Shown: positions 45,686-53,866 of the stretch, piece after piece
Layout of the letters: each line of letters opens with the position of its first letter
Position numbering within the stretch: the first letter of the stretch is position 1
Assembly (NCBI GenBank): GCA_017527675.1
Contig: JAFXPU010000004.1
Location: 20,439-84,438 of the forward strand
DNA from: Bacilli bacterium
GTDB lineage: Bacteria; Bacillota_I; Bacilli_A; RF39; UBA660
Reading direction: 5' to 3'
DNA length: 64,000 nucleotides
The notes under the pieces: model-generated
What the model saw: only the letters and a program-made list of their open reading frames with translations
The model's database searches: none
Told to the model about the DNA's origin: nothing
Made by a program: the position numbers and the translations under genes

Positions 45686-45714
45686 TTGTAAAATGAATCT
45701 AAATATGGTAAGAT
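45686..45714 (+). promoter_or_regulatory. Predicted promoter ahead of the decayed gene
   Basis: TTGTAA (45686-45691), 17-nt spacer, TAAGAT (45709-45714). It may now serve the two hypothetical genes downstream. Confidence 0.5.
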
Positions 45715-45723
45715 AATACTCAC

Positions 45724-46020
45724 GTGAGGGAATATTTAAGAAATGATTATCAACAATTATAACAAAATAATGGTAAATATTATGTTCCATTCCTTATTAA
45801 TTTTGAATATGTTGAAAAATTTATCAAAAGATATAGATTAAATCTTATAAATAGAAGAGAAATAATTAAGGAAGGTAAAATAGAATAATCAGATGATGGT
45901 TCTATTGATGCATATAATTCTTTTGGTATTAGTTCCCATTTTAAAGAGGCTTGTAGTGCTCTTGTTAAAGAATTATATAATATAGAAGATAACGAGAAAA
46001 GAATAATAAAAAAGAGATGA
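45724..46020 (+). pseudogene. Decayed small gene with two in-frame stops
   Basis: One frame runs 98 codons from GTG at 45724 (start by position only) to TGA at 46018, with TAA at 45760 and 45886. The pieces read QNNGKYYVPFLINFEYVEKF and SDDGSIDAYNSFGISSHFKE, which look like real protein. The family is not recognised. It lies immediately before two paralogous hypothetical genes and after a usable promoter, so it was probably the first gene of that unit. Other genes here use TAA as stop, so reassignment is not a good explanation. Confidence 0.55.
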
Positions 46021-46024
46021 TAAT

Positions 46025-46681
46025 ATGGTGGAAGTATTAGAAAAATATTATGAAAAATTTTTTCAAAGTAATAGTAATAATTTTTTTAATAATTTTTTGT
46101 TAGTTGAAAAATACTTAAAACGTTATAACTATACTATTACTAATCTTAAATTGGATGGAGAAGAAAAAATTTTATATTTAGATATTGCTATTAATAATGA
46201 AGATGGCTGTTATAGTTCTGTTTATGGTGTAATTGAGATGGCTGAAGATGAAATATATCTTGAAGTAAATAAGGAATTATTTAATGGTGAATGTTGTATT
46301 TATGAACATCTTGATATTACTAATAATTCATTTAATGGTAATATATGTGATTTTGGGTTTTATAATGCTAATGTAGTATTAGTTGAAAATTCTAAAAGAC
46401 AAGAACGTTATGGAGAAATATGCGAAACAGTTTTTGATCAAAATGGTATTATTGATAACAATACTTATATTCCTTATGATAGTAATTCTTATGATGGTAT
46501 TATAAATGAAGTAATGGAAATACATGAGCTAAATAAAGAAGAAATTGCTGAAAAATATGATTTTGATGATTATTGTGTTCAATCATTAATTGTTCATGGA
46601 GAAAATGATAATGATATCAATAATTATGTAGATTTTAGTAAAATTTTTAATAATAAAATATACAGGGGAAGAAGAAGATAG
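46025..46681 (+). CDS. Hypothetical protein, paralog of the next gene
   Basis: 218 residues, acidic, no signal peptide or membrane segment. Not recognised. It shares with the next gene a helical start (VEKYLKRYNYTITNLKLDGE), a strand pattern ending in FDQNGIIDNNTYIPYDSN against FNEKGIINHSTGEILEYESD, and a C-terminal segment around QSLIVHGEND. The next gene begins 1 nt after its stop, so the pair is one unit and arose by tandem duplication. Function unknown; soluble acidic paralog pairs of this kind occur as immunity or accessory proteins, but nothing here proves that. Confidence 0.65.
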   Translation: MVEVLEKYYEKFFQSNSNNFFNNFLLVEKYLKRYNYTITNLKLDGEEKILYLDIAINNEDGCYSSVYGVIEMAEDEIYLEVNKELFNGECCIYEHLDITNNSFNGNICDFGFYNANVVLVENSKRQERYGEICETVFDQNGIIDNNTYIPYDSNSYDGIINEVMEIHELNKEEIAEKYDFDDYCVQSLIVHGENDNDINNYVDFSKIFNNKIYRGRRR

Positions 46682-46682
46682 T

Positions 46683-47282
46683 ATGGAAGATATAGCTTTA
46701 TATTATTATGATTTATTAAGTCAAAAAGTAAAAATGAATATTACGAAAAATGGTTATAAAAAATCAATTAAAATAGCTGAAAAATACTTATCTTGCTATG
46801 ATTTTTATCTTGAAAAAGGAAAATGGGATGATGAATTTAAATGCTATTGTATCCCTCTTTATTTAAGTGATGAATGTTATGGTATTATCAAATTATCTAA
46901 TAATTCTATTAGTGTTGCTGTAAATAAGGAAATATCAGAATATAATTTTGGAATGACGGAATATTTAACAATTGCAGGGGATAAGTATCATGGTTGTTAT
47001 GTTAATTTTGTTCCTAATTTAAGTTCGACAAATATTATTGTTGATGATGTGGATATGAATTCTTTTGGTGCTGTTGTGGAAACGAAATTTAACGAAAAGG
47101 GAATAATAAATCATAGTACTGGGGAAATACTAGAATATGAATCTGATAATGATAATGATAAAATTGGAGAAGCATATTGCAATCATATTATGGCTTTAAG
47201 TGAACAATTGGAGCGTTTTATGACTTTTGAAGATTTAAATATTTGTAGTGTTAAAATACATACTCTAAAAAAAGACCAATAA
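46683..47282 (+). CDS. Hypothetical protein, paralog of the preceding gene
   Basis: 199 residues, soluble and acidic. It has the same layout as its neighbour: AEKYLSCYDFYLEKGKWDDE, YGIIKLSNNSISVAVNKEIS, GAVVETKFNEKGIINHSTGE, and a C-terminal CSVKIHTLKK. Not recognised. The AGAAGAAGATAGT sequence at the end of the preceding gene gives a weak ribosome site, so translation may depend on coupling. It ends in a bidirectional terminator shared with sigK. Confidence 0.65.
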   Translation: MEDIALYYYDLLSQKVKMNITKNGYKKSIKIAEKYLSCYDFYLEKGKWDDEFKCYCIPLYLSDECYGIIKLSNNSISVAVNKEISEYNFGMTEYLTIAGDKYHGCYVNFVPNLSSTNIIVDDVDMNSFGAVVETKFNEKGIINHSTGEILEYESDNDNDKIGEAYCNHIMALSEQLERFMTFEDLNICSVKIHTLKKDQ

Positions 47283-47296
47283 TTGGTCTTTTTTAA
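47269..47296. terminator. Bidirectional terminator between the hypothetical pair and sigK
   Basis: AAAAAGACCAA (47269-47279), loop TAA, TTGGTCTTTTTT (47283-47294); both strands have T runs. Confidence 0.85.
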
Positions 47297-47985
47297 TTGT
47301 TTTTGTTTTTAATATATTCTTTTAAAATTTTAGTTAAAGCTCTTTTTTCTATTCTAGATACATAACTTCTTGAAATATTAAAATGTTTAGCAATATTCTT
47401 TTGTGTCATTTTATCCTTGTCATTTAAACCATATCTTTTTTCTAATATTTCTTTTTCCCTCTTAGTTAAAACATTAAAATATTTATCTAATAAACCAATA
47501 TTATCTTTATTATGAATATCTAAAGCAAAATCTGGTTTAGGAGTTTTTAAAATATCTAAAAGTGTTATTTCATTTCCTTCTTTATCAAAACCAATAGGTT
47601 CATTTAAACTAACATTTTGATTGTTTTTTTTATTAGCTCGATAATACATTAATATTTCATTTTCAATACAACGAGCTACGTAAGTAGTTAATCTTGTATT
47701 ATGAGATTTTTTGTAGCTATCAATGCCTTTAATTAATCCAATTGTACCAATGGATATTAAGTCATCTTGTTCATTAGTATTTTTTTCGTATTTTTTAACA
47801 ATATGAGCAACTAATCTTAAGTTATGTTCTATTAATTTATCACGTGCTTCTTTATCACCTAAATAGAGTTTTTGAATATAATATTCCTCATCTTCTTTGG
47901 GTAAAGGATCAGGAAACACATTATTTGAATAGGCAGCACAAAAAAGATAAAAATCTTTAAATAGCCATTTTAATAATCTAAACAT
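47293..47985 (-). CDS. sigK: Sporulation sigma factor SigK, uninterrupted
   Basis: 230 residues. The N-terminus has a hydrophobic pro-region (RLLKWLFKDFYLFCAAYSN) followed by NVFPDPLPKEDEEYYI, then IEHNLRLVAHIVKKYEK, DDLISIGTIGLIKGIDSY, TRLTTYVARCIENEILMYYR and LNEPIGFDKEGNEITLLDIL, all close to SigK. Region 4 holds MTQKNIAKHFNISRSYVSRI. SigK drives late mother-cell transcription in spore formation. The frame is continuous, so no skin-type element interrupts it. SigE is the nearest alternative, but the NNxFPxPL stretch favours SigK. Confidence 0.88.
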   Translation of the reverse strand: MFRLLKWLFKDFYLFCAAYSNNVFPDPLPKEDEEYYIQKLYLGDKEARDKLIEHNLRLVAHIVKKYEKNTNEQDDLISIGTIGLIKGIDSYKKSHNTRLTTYVARCIENEILMYYRANKKNNQNVSLNEPIGFDKEGNEITLLDILKTPKPDFALDIHNKDNIGLLDKYFNVLTKREKEILEKRYGLNDKDKMTQKNIAKHFNISRSYVSRIEKRALTKILKEYIKNKNN

Positions 47986-48063
47986 AAATCACTTCCAATA
48001 AATTATATGATTTTTATCTTTTTTCATTAATAATATTTATGATATAATTTTATTGGTGATTAT

Positions 48064-50241
48064 ATGAAATTAAAAGGAACATTTAAACAACTTATTTTCA
48101 GTGCTTCTAGTGGTTATGTAGTTGGTCTTTTTAGAATAAAAGAATCACCAGAAGATAGGGAATATGAAAACAAAACAATAACTATTACAGGTTATTTTGT
48201 TGATATAAAAGAAAATGAAAACTATATACTTGATGGTGAATTTATAGAACATATTAAATATGGTACGCAATTTAATGTTACTAAGTATGAAGTGGTTAAA
48301 CCAGAAGACAAAGATGGTATAGTAGCTTTTTTATCTAGTAGCTTATTTAGAGGTGTAGGGGAAAAATTAGCAACACGTATAGTTGATACTTTAGGAGATA
48401 AAACATTAGATTTAATATTAGAAGATAAAGATAATTTAATGCGTGTTTATAAAATGAATCAAAAAAAAGCCAATGATATTTATAATACATTACTAAATTA
48501 TCAAGAGTCTCATAAAACAATTATATATTTAACTGAATTAGGTTTTACTAATCATGATGCTTTAGCAATCTATAATTGTTATAAAAATAATACTTTAAAA
48601 GTTATTGAGCATGATATATATAGATTATTAGATGATATAGATAATTTAAGTTTTTTAAAAATAGACAAAATAGCTTTAAATAGTGGAATAAATCCATTAG
48701 ATGATAAGAGATTAGAAGCTTTAACATACTATGTTATGCAAAATATATCTTTTCAAAATGGTGATACTTATTTAGAATATGAAGAAATAAAGTTTCAAGT
48801 ATCCGAATTTTTGAATTATGAAATAGATGATAATACATTATGTTTTATGCTTGATAATTTAGTTTCTAGTATGAAAGTCATTATTATAGATGATAAATAT
48901 TATTTATATGATATATATGAATCTGAATATAATATTTGTCAAAAAATAAAAAATCTGGTAAATAAGAAAAAAGAAAAATATACAAATATTGATGATCTAA
49001 TTGTTCAATTAGAGAATATAGATCAAATAAATTATAATGATGAACAAATAGATGCTATCAAAAAAGCATTAAATAATAATATAACAATTATAACTGGTGG
49101 ACCAGGTGTTGGTAAAACTACAATTATAAAAGCTATATTAAATATTTACAATATTGTTAATGATTATACTCATGATATGCTTGTAAATAAAGTAGCTTTG
49201 CTAGCACCAACTGGAAGAGCTGCTAAAAGAATGAGTGAAGCTACTAATTTTCCAGCTTTAACTATTCATCGTTTCTTAAAATGGAATAAAGAAACAAATG
49301 AATTTCAAATAAATGAATATCATAAATCCAATGTTAATTTAGTTATAATTGATGAAGCTAGTATGATTGATATTAATCTTTTAAATAGTCTATTTCTGGG
49401 CTTGAAAGATAATATAAAACTAGTATTAGTTGGAGATTATAATCAATTACCAAGTGTTGGACCAGGTAATATACTAAAAGATATAATTGAATCTAATACT
49501 GTTGAAACAGTTTGTTTAAATCATTTATATCGTCAAACTGAAGATAGTTATATTCCAGTTTTGTCAAAAGAAATCAAGGATAATGAATTAAAAAATTATT
49601 TAAATAAATATGATGATTATATTTTTATGGATACAGATAATGAATCAATTATTGCTAGATTAACCAGTGTTTGTGAAAAGTTAATAAAAAAAGGATATAA
49701 CTATTATAATACTCAAATAATGGCTCCAATGTATGCTGGTTTAGTTGGTATAGATAATTTAAATCGTATTTTGCAAGATATTTTTAATCCCAAAGATAAA
49801 AATAAAAAAGAGATAAAATATGGTGATCAAATTTTTAGAGTTGGCGATAAAGTTTTACAATTACAAAATATGGTCGATTTGAATGTCTTTAATGGTGATA
49901 TAGGTATTATAGAAGATATAACTGATGAAAAAGAAATAGTTATTAATTTTGATGGTAATTATGTTTATTATACTATTCATGATCTTGTTAATATTAAACA
50001 TGGTTATGTTATTAGTATTCATAAATCACAAGGCAGTGAATTTAAACTGGTTATTATGATTTTATCAAATAGTTTTAGACGTCTTTTATATAGAAAATTA
50101 ATTTACACAGGTGTAACTCGTGCTAAATCTAAATTAATTATTATAGGTCAAAGTGAGGCATTTGAAATGGGTGTTAAAAACGTTAATGAGAAAATGCGTA
50201 AAACATTATTAAAAGATAAACTAATTGAGTGTATAAAATAA
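48064..50241 (+). CDS. recD2: RecD2-type SF1B helicase
   Basis: 725 residues. An N-terminal OB-like part (FSASSGYVVGLFRIKE, TITGYFVDIKEN) and helix-hairpin-helix region (FRGVGEKLATRIVDTLGD) precede the helicase core. Walker A is ITGGPGVGKTTIIKAI (about 345), Walker B VIIDEASMID, followed by LVGDYNQLPSVGPGNIL and the C-terminal GYVISIHKSQGSEFKLV and YTGVTRAKSKLIIIG. RecD2 is a 5'-3' DNA helicase in repair and replication-fork maintenance, independent of RecBC. Length is near the family's ~750. An extended -10 (TGATATAAT) lies about 20 nt before the start. Confidence 0.95.
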   Translation: MKLKGTFKQLIFSASSGYVVGLFRIKESPEDREYENKTITITGYFVDIKENENYILDGEFIEHIKYGTQFNVTKYEVVKPEDKDGIVAFLSSSLFRGVGEKLATRIVDTLGDKTLDLILEDKDNLMRVYKMNQKKANDIYNTLLNYQESHKTIIYLTELGFTNHDALAIYNCYKNNTLKVIEHDIYRLLDDIDNLSFLKIDKIALNSGINPLDDKRLEALTYYVMQNISFQNGDTYLEYEEIKFQVSEFLNYEIDDNTLCFMLDNLVSSMKVIIIDDKYYLYDIYESEYNICQKIKNLVNKKKEKYTNIDDLIVQLENIDQINYNDEQIDAIKKALNNNITIITGGPGVGKTTIIKAILNIYNIVNDYTHDMLVNKVALLAPTGRAAKRMSEATNFPALTIHRFLKWNKETNEFQINEYHKSNVNLVIIDEASMIDINLLNSLFLGLKDNIKLVLVGDYNQLPSVGPGNILKDIIESNTVETVCLNHLYRQTEDSYIPVLSKEIKDNELKNYLNKYDDYIFMDTDNESIIARLTSVCEKLIKKGYNYYNTQIMAPMYAGLVGIDNLNRILQDIFNPKDKNKKEIKYGDQIFRVGDKVLQLQNMVDLNVFNGDIGIIEDITDEKEIVINFDGNYVYYTIHDLVNIKHGYVISIHKSQGSEFKLVIMILSNSFRRLLYRKLIYTGVTRAKSKLIIIGQSEAFEMGVKNVNEKMRKTLLKDKLIECIK

Positions 50242-50258
50242 AAATAATTGGTTATAGT

Positions 50259-50284
50259 AAAAATGTGCTTAGGCACATTTTTCT
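50259..50284 (+). terminator. recD2 terminator
   Basis: AAAAATGTGC (50259-50268), loop TTAG, GCACATTTTT (50273-50282). Confidence 0.85.
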
Positions 50285-50299
50285 AGTAAGAGGTGATTT

Positions 50300-50452
50300 A
50301 TGAAAGTCTTTGGTGGAATAGCTTTATTTACTCTTGGTGCTGCTACAGCCATTATTTATGATAGATATGGTCAACCAGTAATGGAAAAAGCATGTAAGGA
50401 TGTAGATCATACTATGAAAAAAGCTAGCCGTAAACTAGAAGAAATGATGTAG
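50300..50452 (+). CDS. Small membrane-associated protein (50 aa), unknown function
   Basis: 50 residues starting MKVFGGIALFTLGAATAIIY, so one N-terminal hydrophobic segment, then a basic helical tail (MKKASRKLEEMM). AGAGGTG lies 4-5 nt before the ATG and the gene has terminators on both sides, which supports it as a real gene. Small proteins of this form (YtxH-like) are common in Firmicutes and not well understood. Its stop codon lies in the following terminator stem. Confidence 0.65.
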   Translation: MKVFGGIALFTLGAATAIIYDRYGQPVMEKACKDVDHTMKKASRKLEEMM

Positions 50453-50474
50453 TATGAAACTACATCATTTTTTG
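50442..50474 (+). terminator. Terminator of the small protein gene
   Basis: AAATGATGTAGT (50442-50453), loop ATGAA, ACTACATCATTT (50459-50470), then T. Confidence 0.85.
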
Positions 50475-50502
50475 TTGAAAAAAACTAAAAATATGGTATA
50501 AT
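50475..50502 (+). promoter_or_regulatory. Promoter of the candidate antitoxin RNA
   Basis: TTGAAA (50475-50480), 16-nt spacer, TATAAT (50497-50502). No open reading frame with a ribosome site follows before the terminator. Confidence 0.7.
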
Positions 50503-50508
50503 GAATTT

Positions 50509-50618
50509 AGTGAAGAAATACTTCATAAAATAAAAAAGGAACACTTAATTTCGCATGTTGAGTGTTACCTGATTAAGTGACACCTAAATCATTGCTGAGT
50601 TAGGTGCTTTTTTATTTT
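50509..50618 (+). ncRNA. Candidate antitoxin antisense RNA
   Basis: A predicted RNA of about 110 nt between a consensus promoter (TATAAT at 50497) and an intrinsic terminator, CACCTAA (50581-50587) with TTAGGTG (50600-50606) and a T run to about 50618. It is convergent to the small hydrophobic peptide gene, and its 3' part is complementary to the end of that coding region and the toxin 3' untranslated region. This is the arrangement of type I antitoxins such as RatA, SR4 or RNA II of Fst. Also possible: an independent small RNA. Confidence 0.65.
50527..50569 (-). terminator. Terminator of the candidate toxin mRNA
   Basis: On the minus strand GGTAACACT (50569-50561) pairs with AGTGTTCC (50545-50538) with one bulge, followed by TTTTTT (50537-50532). 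It lies inside the antisense RNA gene, so the two transcripts overlap by roughly 80-90 nt. Confidence 0.7.
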
Positions 50619-50695
50619 AGTATTACAAAAAGTAATGCTATAAGTAAAAGGATGATAATAAGTAAAATGAAGACTAGAAAATCTTTTTTACTCAT
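50612..50695 (-). CDS. Candidate type I toxin, 27-residue membrane peptide
   Basis: 27 residues: MSKKDF, then an unbroken hydrophobic run (LVFILLIIILLLIALLFVIL) and a final Lys. That is one transmembrane helix with charged ends, the form of type I toxins. GGAGGTGA (50708-50701) sits 6-8 nt before the ATG at 50695. The Shine-Dalgarno is part of a stem: CCTTCAATCTTT (50729-50718) pairs with AAAGACTGGAGG (50715-50704) with one mismatch, so translation should be held back, as in known toxin mRNAs. A minus-strand extended -10 TGATATAAT lies at 50769-50761. The gene converges on the antisense RNA. Function is inferred from layout. Confidence 0.75.
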   Translation of the reverse strand: MSKKDFLVFILLIIILLLIALLFVILK

Positions 50696-50760
50696 ATGCA
50701 TCACCTCCAGTCTTTTTAAAGATTGAAGGTAGCACCCAACTAATTAAATGTTCCAATATA

Positions 50761-50769
50761 ATTATATCA
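50761..50769 (-). promoter_or_regulatory. Extended -10 of the candidate toxin gene
   Basis: On the minus strand TGATATAAT, with TATAAT at 50766-50761; the -35 (TTAATA, 17 nt upstream) is weak. Confidence 0.5.
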
Positions 50770-50844
50770 AATATATGTTCGTATATTAATAAAATATATT
50801 AAAAAAATCTAATATGTATACATCAAATTATTTAGTAAATATTA

Positions 50845-50917
50845 TAAATGAGGAATAATTAGTCTACTAAATACTATTCCTCGTATAAAGGCACTTTTTA
50901 AAGTGCCTCTTTTTTTG
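50845..50917 (+). ncRNA. Candidate structured small RNA
   Basis: Two consecutive hairpins without a gene: GAGGAATA and TATTCCTC arms (about 50850-50882), then AGGCACTTT-TT-AAAGTGCCT (50889-50908) with eight T, a strong intrinsic terminator. No coding gene ends here on the plus strand, so the terminator must serve a short RNA. A TATTAT upstream (about 50838) could be its -10. The gap from 50770 to 50958 otherwise holds only AT-rich DNA and the lspA promoter region. Confidence 0.45.
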
Positions 50918-50958
50918 TTTTTTTAACTATTATATGATAAAATTATAGTGGTGGTTAA

Positions 50959-51423
50959 ATGAAAAAGATTTCATTAATTAGTTTGATAATTGTTTTGATA
51001 GATCAATTAATAAAAATATTAATTAGTAATACAATTACCTATGCAGAAAGTATTAAAGTGATACCCAACTTTTTTTATTTAACTAATGTTCATAATGAAG
51101 GTGCTGCATGGTCAATGTTTAGTGGTAAGCAATTTGTATTAATTATTGTTGCTGTTTTAGCATTAGTAGGTATTTATCTATTTTTGATAAAGGGTAAAAA
51201 GTTAAATAAATTAGAAACAATTTGTTATAGTTTATTAATTGGTGGTATAATAGGTAACCTGATTGATCGAGTTATATTTAATTATGTAATTGATTATTTA
51301 GAATTTATTTTTGGCAATTACCATTATCCAGTATTTAATTTTGCTGATATGTGTATTGTTATATCAATATTTACTTTAGTAATAATGTCATTTAAGGAGG
51401 ACTTATGCAAGAAATCAAAGTAG
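50959..51423 (+). CDS. lspA: Lipoprotein signal peptidase (signal peptidase II)
   Basis: 154 residues with four hydrophobic segments. Catalytic aspartates lie in GGIIGNLIDRV and FNFADMCIV, both conserved blocks of the family; NVHNEGAAWSMFSG is the first conserved loop. It cleaves the signal peptide from lipidated prolipoproteins in the membrane. The next gene, an RluD-like synthase, overlaps its end by 19 nt, the usual lspA-rluD arrangement in Firmicutes. A putative lipoprotein gene lies 2 kb downstream. Confidence 0.95.
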   Translation: MKKISLISLIIVLIDQLIKILISNTITYAESIKVIPNFFYLTNVHNEGAAWSMFSGKQFVLIIVAVLALVGIYLFLIKGKKLNKLETICYSLLIGGIIGNLIDRVIFNYVIDYLEFIFGNYHYPVFNFADMCIVISIFTLVIMSFKEDLCKKSK

Positions 51424-52298
51424 AAGAAAGTGGAAAAAGAATTGATGCATATTTAGCCTCTGTAACGGATTTAAGTCGTACTAAAATTGAAAAATTACTC
51501 AAAGATGATACTATTTTAGTTAATGATAAAAGTGTTAAAGCAAGTTATAAAGTAGTTGATGGAGATATTATTACTATTGATGATTATGAAGAAGAAATAA
51601 TGGATGCTATACCAGAAAATATTCCTTTAGATATTGTTTATGAAGATGATGATGTTATTGTTGTTAATAAAGCAAATGGAATGGTCGTACATCCTGCTCC
51701 AGGTAATATGCATGGAACACTTGTAAACGCATTACTATATCATTTTAATAATTTATCAACTGTTAATGGTAATATGCGTCCAGGAATTGTTCATCGTATT
51801 GATGCTTATACAACAGGATTATTAATGGTAGCTAAAAATGATTATGCTCATAATTTTTTAGCTGATGAACTTTCTAAAAAAGAAACAGAACGTATTTATA
51901 TTGCTTTAGTTGATGGTATTATCAACAATACATCAGGTACTATTGATGCACCAATAGGTCGAGATATCAAAGATAGAAAAAAAATGGCTGTAACTGACAA
52001 AAATGCCAAAGAAGCTATTACACATTTTACAGTTTTAAAAAGATTTAAAAATCATACATTAATTGAATTAAAATTGGAAACAGGAAGAACTCATCAAATT
52101 AGAGTTCATATGAATTATATAGGACATCCAGTTACTAATGATCCTGTTTATGGCAATCATAAGTTGTTTGATGAAACAGGCCAATGCTTACATGCTAAGA
52201 CTATTGGATTCACTCATCCAAAAACTTTAAAATGGATGCATTTTGAGTCTGAACTTCCAAAGTGTTTTACAGATATTTTAAATAGAGATGATTTATAA
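51405..52298 (+). CDS. rluD: RluD-type pseudouridine synthase
   Basis: 297 residues. The N-terminal S4 domain (about 1-70, EESGKRIDAYLASVTDLSRT, ILVNDKSVKASYKV) precedes the catalytic domain: IVYEDDDVIVVNKANGMVVH, the HRID segment GIVHRIDAYTTGLLMVAKN with the catalytic Asp, and LETGRTHQIRVHMNYIGHPV. The motif is HRIDAYTTGL instead of the common HRLDKDTSGL, but the Asp is kept. It modifies uridines in 23S rRNA. Start at 51405 after AAGGAGG within lspA. Confidence 0.93.
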   Translation: MQEIKVEESGKRIDAYLASVTDLSRTKIEKLLKDDTILVNDKSVKASYKVVDGDIITIDDYEEEIMDAIPENIPLDIVYEDDDVIVVNKANGMVVHPAPGNMHGTLVNALLYHFNNLSTVNGNMRPGIVHRIDAYTTGLLMVAKNDYAHNFLADELSKKETERIYIALVDGIINNTSGTIDAPIGRDIKDRKKMAVTDKNAKEAITHFTVLKRFKNHTLIELKLETGRTHQIRVHMNYIGHPVTNDPVYGNHKLFDETGQCLHAKTIGFTHPKTLKWMHFESELPKCFTDILNRDDL

Positions 52299-52346
52299 TC
52301 TTTACTAATTACTGGTTTTATATTATAATTTAAGGTAGGTGATAGG

Positions 52347-53507
52347 ATGAACATAACATTAAATAAAAATGATGAAATAGTTATGAAACTAATTCATTAT
52401 TTCATCACTGAAAAGGGGTACAATCCTATAATATTACATGGAGCTAAAGATGAAATTTGGCTTGAAAATAATGCGGAAAATTATCAAATTGTTCGTATTG
52501 TAACAAATTATATTCACAATAAAGAACAGTTGGATTTTGATTTATATCGTGCTAAAACAATAATGAAAAAAATTGGTCATAAAACATTTACATTTAAAAT
52601 GAATGCCTTATCAATATTTGTTAACTTAGGCGACAATGTAAATATTAATGACTCTAATTTAAAAAATATTGATATAGCTTATTTACAAGATTTTAATGAT
52701 ATAAATAAATATAGTTTTATAACTGAGAACTTTCCTGATATTATTGAACATGAAAATACAGGGGAAAAAGGTTTAGAACTATTTATGAAAATAACAGAAG
52801 AAATCAATGAAAAAAATACCAAAGAAGCCAAAAAGGCTGAAGATGTATTTGCAAAAAAAACACCATATGTTACATATGGGTTAATAATAATTAATATTTT
52901 AGCTTATATTTTGGTTGCTTTACAAGGCGATATATTTACCATTGACCCTGATACATTGTATAAATATGGTGGACTTGTTGAGTATACTAAAGGAACTGAC
53001 TATACATTTTTTACAAGACTTATAACTAGTATGTTTTTACATGGTGGTATTATTCATTTAGGACTTAATATGTACTGCTTATATGTTTTAGGTCCACAAC
53101 TTGAAAGTTTTTATGGAAAAATAAAATACACAATAATTTATTTATTAAGTGGTATTATTGGTGGTTTATTCACTTTGCTTTTTATTAATAGTACAACAGT
53201 ATCTATTGGAGCATCTGGAGCAATATTTGGTCTTCTTGGTGCTTTACTATATTTTGGATAACATTATCGTATTTATTTAGGTGAGGTTATGAAAAGTCAA
53301 ATTATACCTCTAATAGTTATTAACTTAGTTATTAGTTTTATATTTGGTTTTAATAATATAGCCCACTTAGGAGGATTATTTGGGGGTTATTTAACAGCCA
53401 AAGCATGTGGCGTTAAATATAAAAGTGAAACATTTGATATTGTTAATGGAATTATTATGTTAACAATATTGTTATCATTTTTAGGCTATATGATACTAGG
53501 AAGGTGA
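52347..53507 (+). pseudogene. Rhomboid intramembrane protease gene split by an in-frame TAA
   Basis: The first open part (52347-53261, 304 codons) has a soluble N-terminal domain (about 1-170), then rhomboid segments including MFLHGGIIHLGLNMYCLYVL and SIGASGAIFGLLGALLYFG with the catalytic Ser290. A TAA at 53259 follows. The same frame continues HYRIYLGEV, then MKSQIIPLIVINLVI and NIAHLGGLFGGYL with the catalytic His, to 53507. One base change would restore a full ~386-residue rhomboid. The ATG at 53289 has GGTGAGG upstream, so the last two helices could be made separately. Either a pseudogene, a two-piece protease or a sequence error. Confidence 0.8.
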
Positions 53508-53511
53508 TAGT

Positions 53512-53865
53512 GTGAAAAAAAATATACTGTTTTTAATACTTGTAGTTTTTTTAGTCACAGGTTGTTTTGATAAAGGAAAAATAAAAGTTAAATTTGACTG
53601 TAATGGTATTAAAAAAACATACAAAGTCAAAGAAGGCAGTGTGTTTAAATGTAACCTATTTGCTGAAAATTATGAGATGAAAATATTAAGAATAGAAGAA
53701 GATAAATTTATAATAGAAAGTAATGATCCCTTAGCTATTATTGATAAAAATGACCGTATTGATTCTAATTCAACAGAGACAATGTTCGAGATACCTAAAG
53801 ATACTAAAACATCACTTGCTGTACCTCTAGATGGACTTTTATATACAATAGAGTTTGAATGGTAA
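53512..53865 (+). CDS. Putative lipoprotein, unknown function
   Basis: 117 residues from a GTG start with AAGGTGATAG upstream. MKKNILFLILVVFLVTGC is a lipoprotein signal ending in the lipobox LVTGC. The mature domain is small and beta-rich (VKFDCNGIKKTYKVKEGSVF), with a second Cys in VFKCNLF. Not recognised. It lies 4 nt after the rhomboid gene, and the following gene starts a nucleotide or so after its stop, so all three are likely one transcript. Confidence 0.75.
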   Translation: MKKNILFLILVVFLVTGCFDKGKIKVKFDCNGIKKTYKVKEGSVFKCNLFAENYEMKILRIEEDKFIIESNDPLAIIDKNDRIDSNSTETMFEIPKDTKTSLAVPLDGLLYTIEFEW

Positions 53866-53866
53866 T

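Noticed and set aside
45724..46020. Stop-codon reassignment as an explanation of in-frame TAA
   Set aside because: TAA ends many intact genes in the window, and TGG is used freely for Trp with TGA as stop in gpr, so the standard bacterial code applies.
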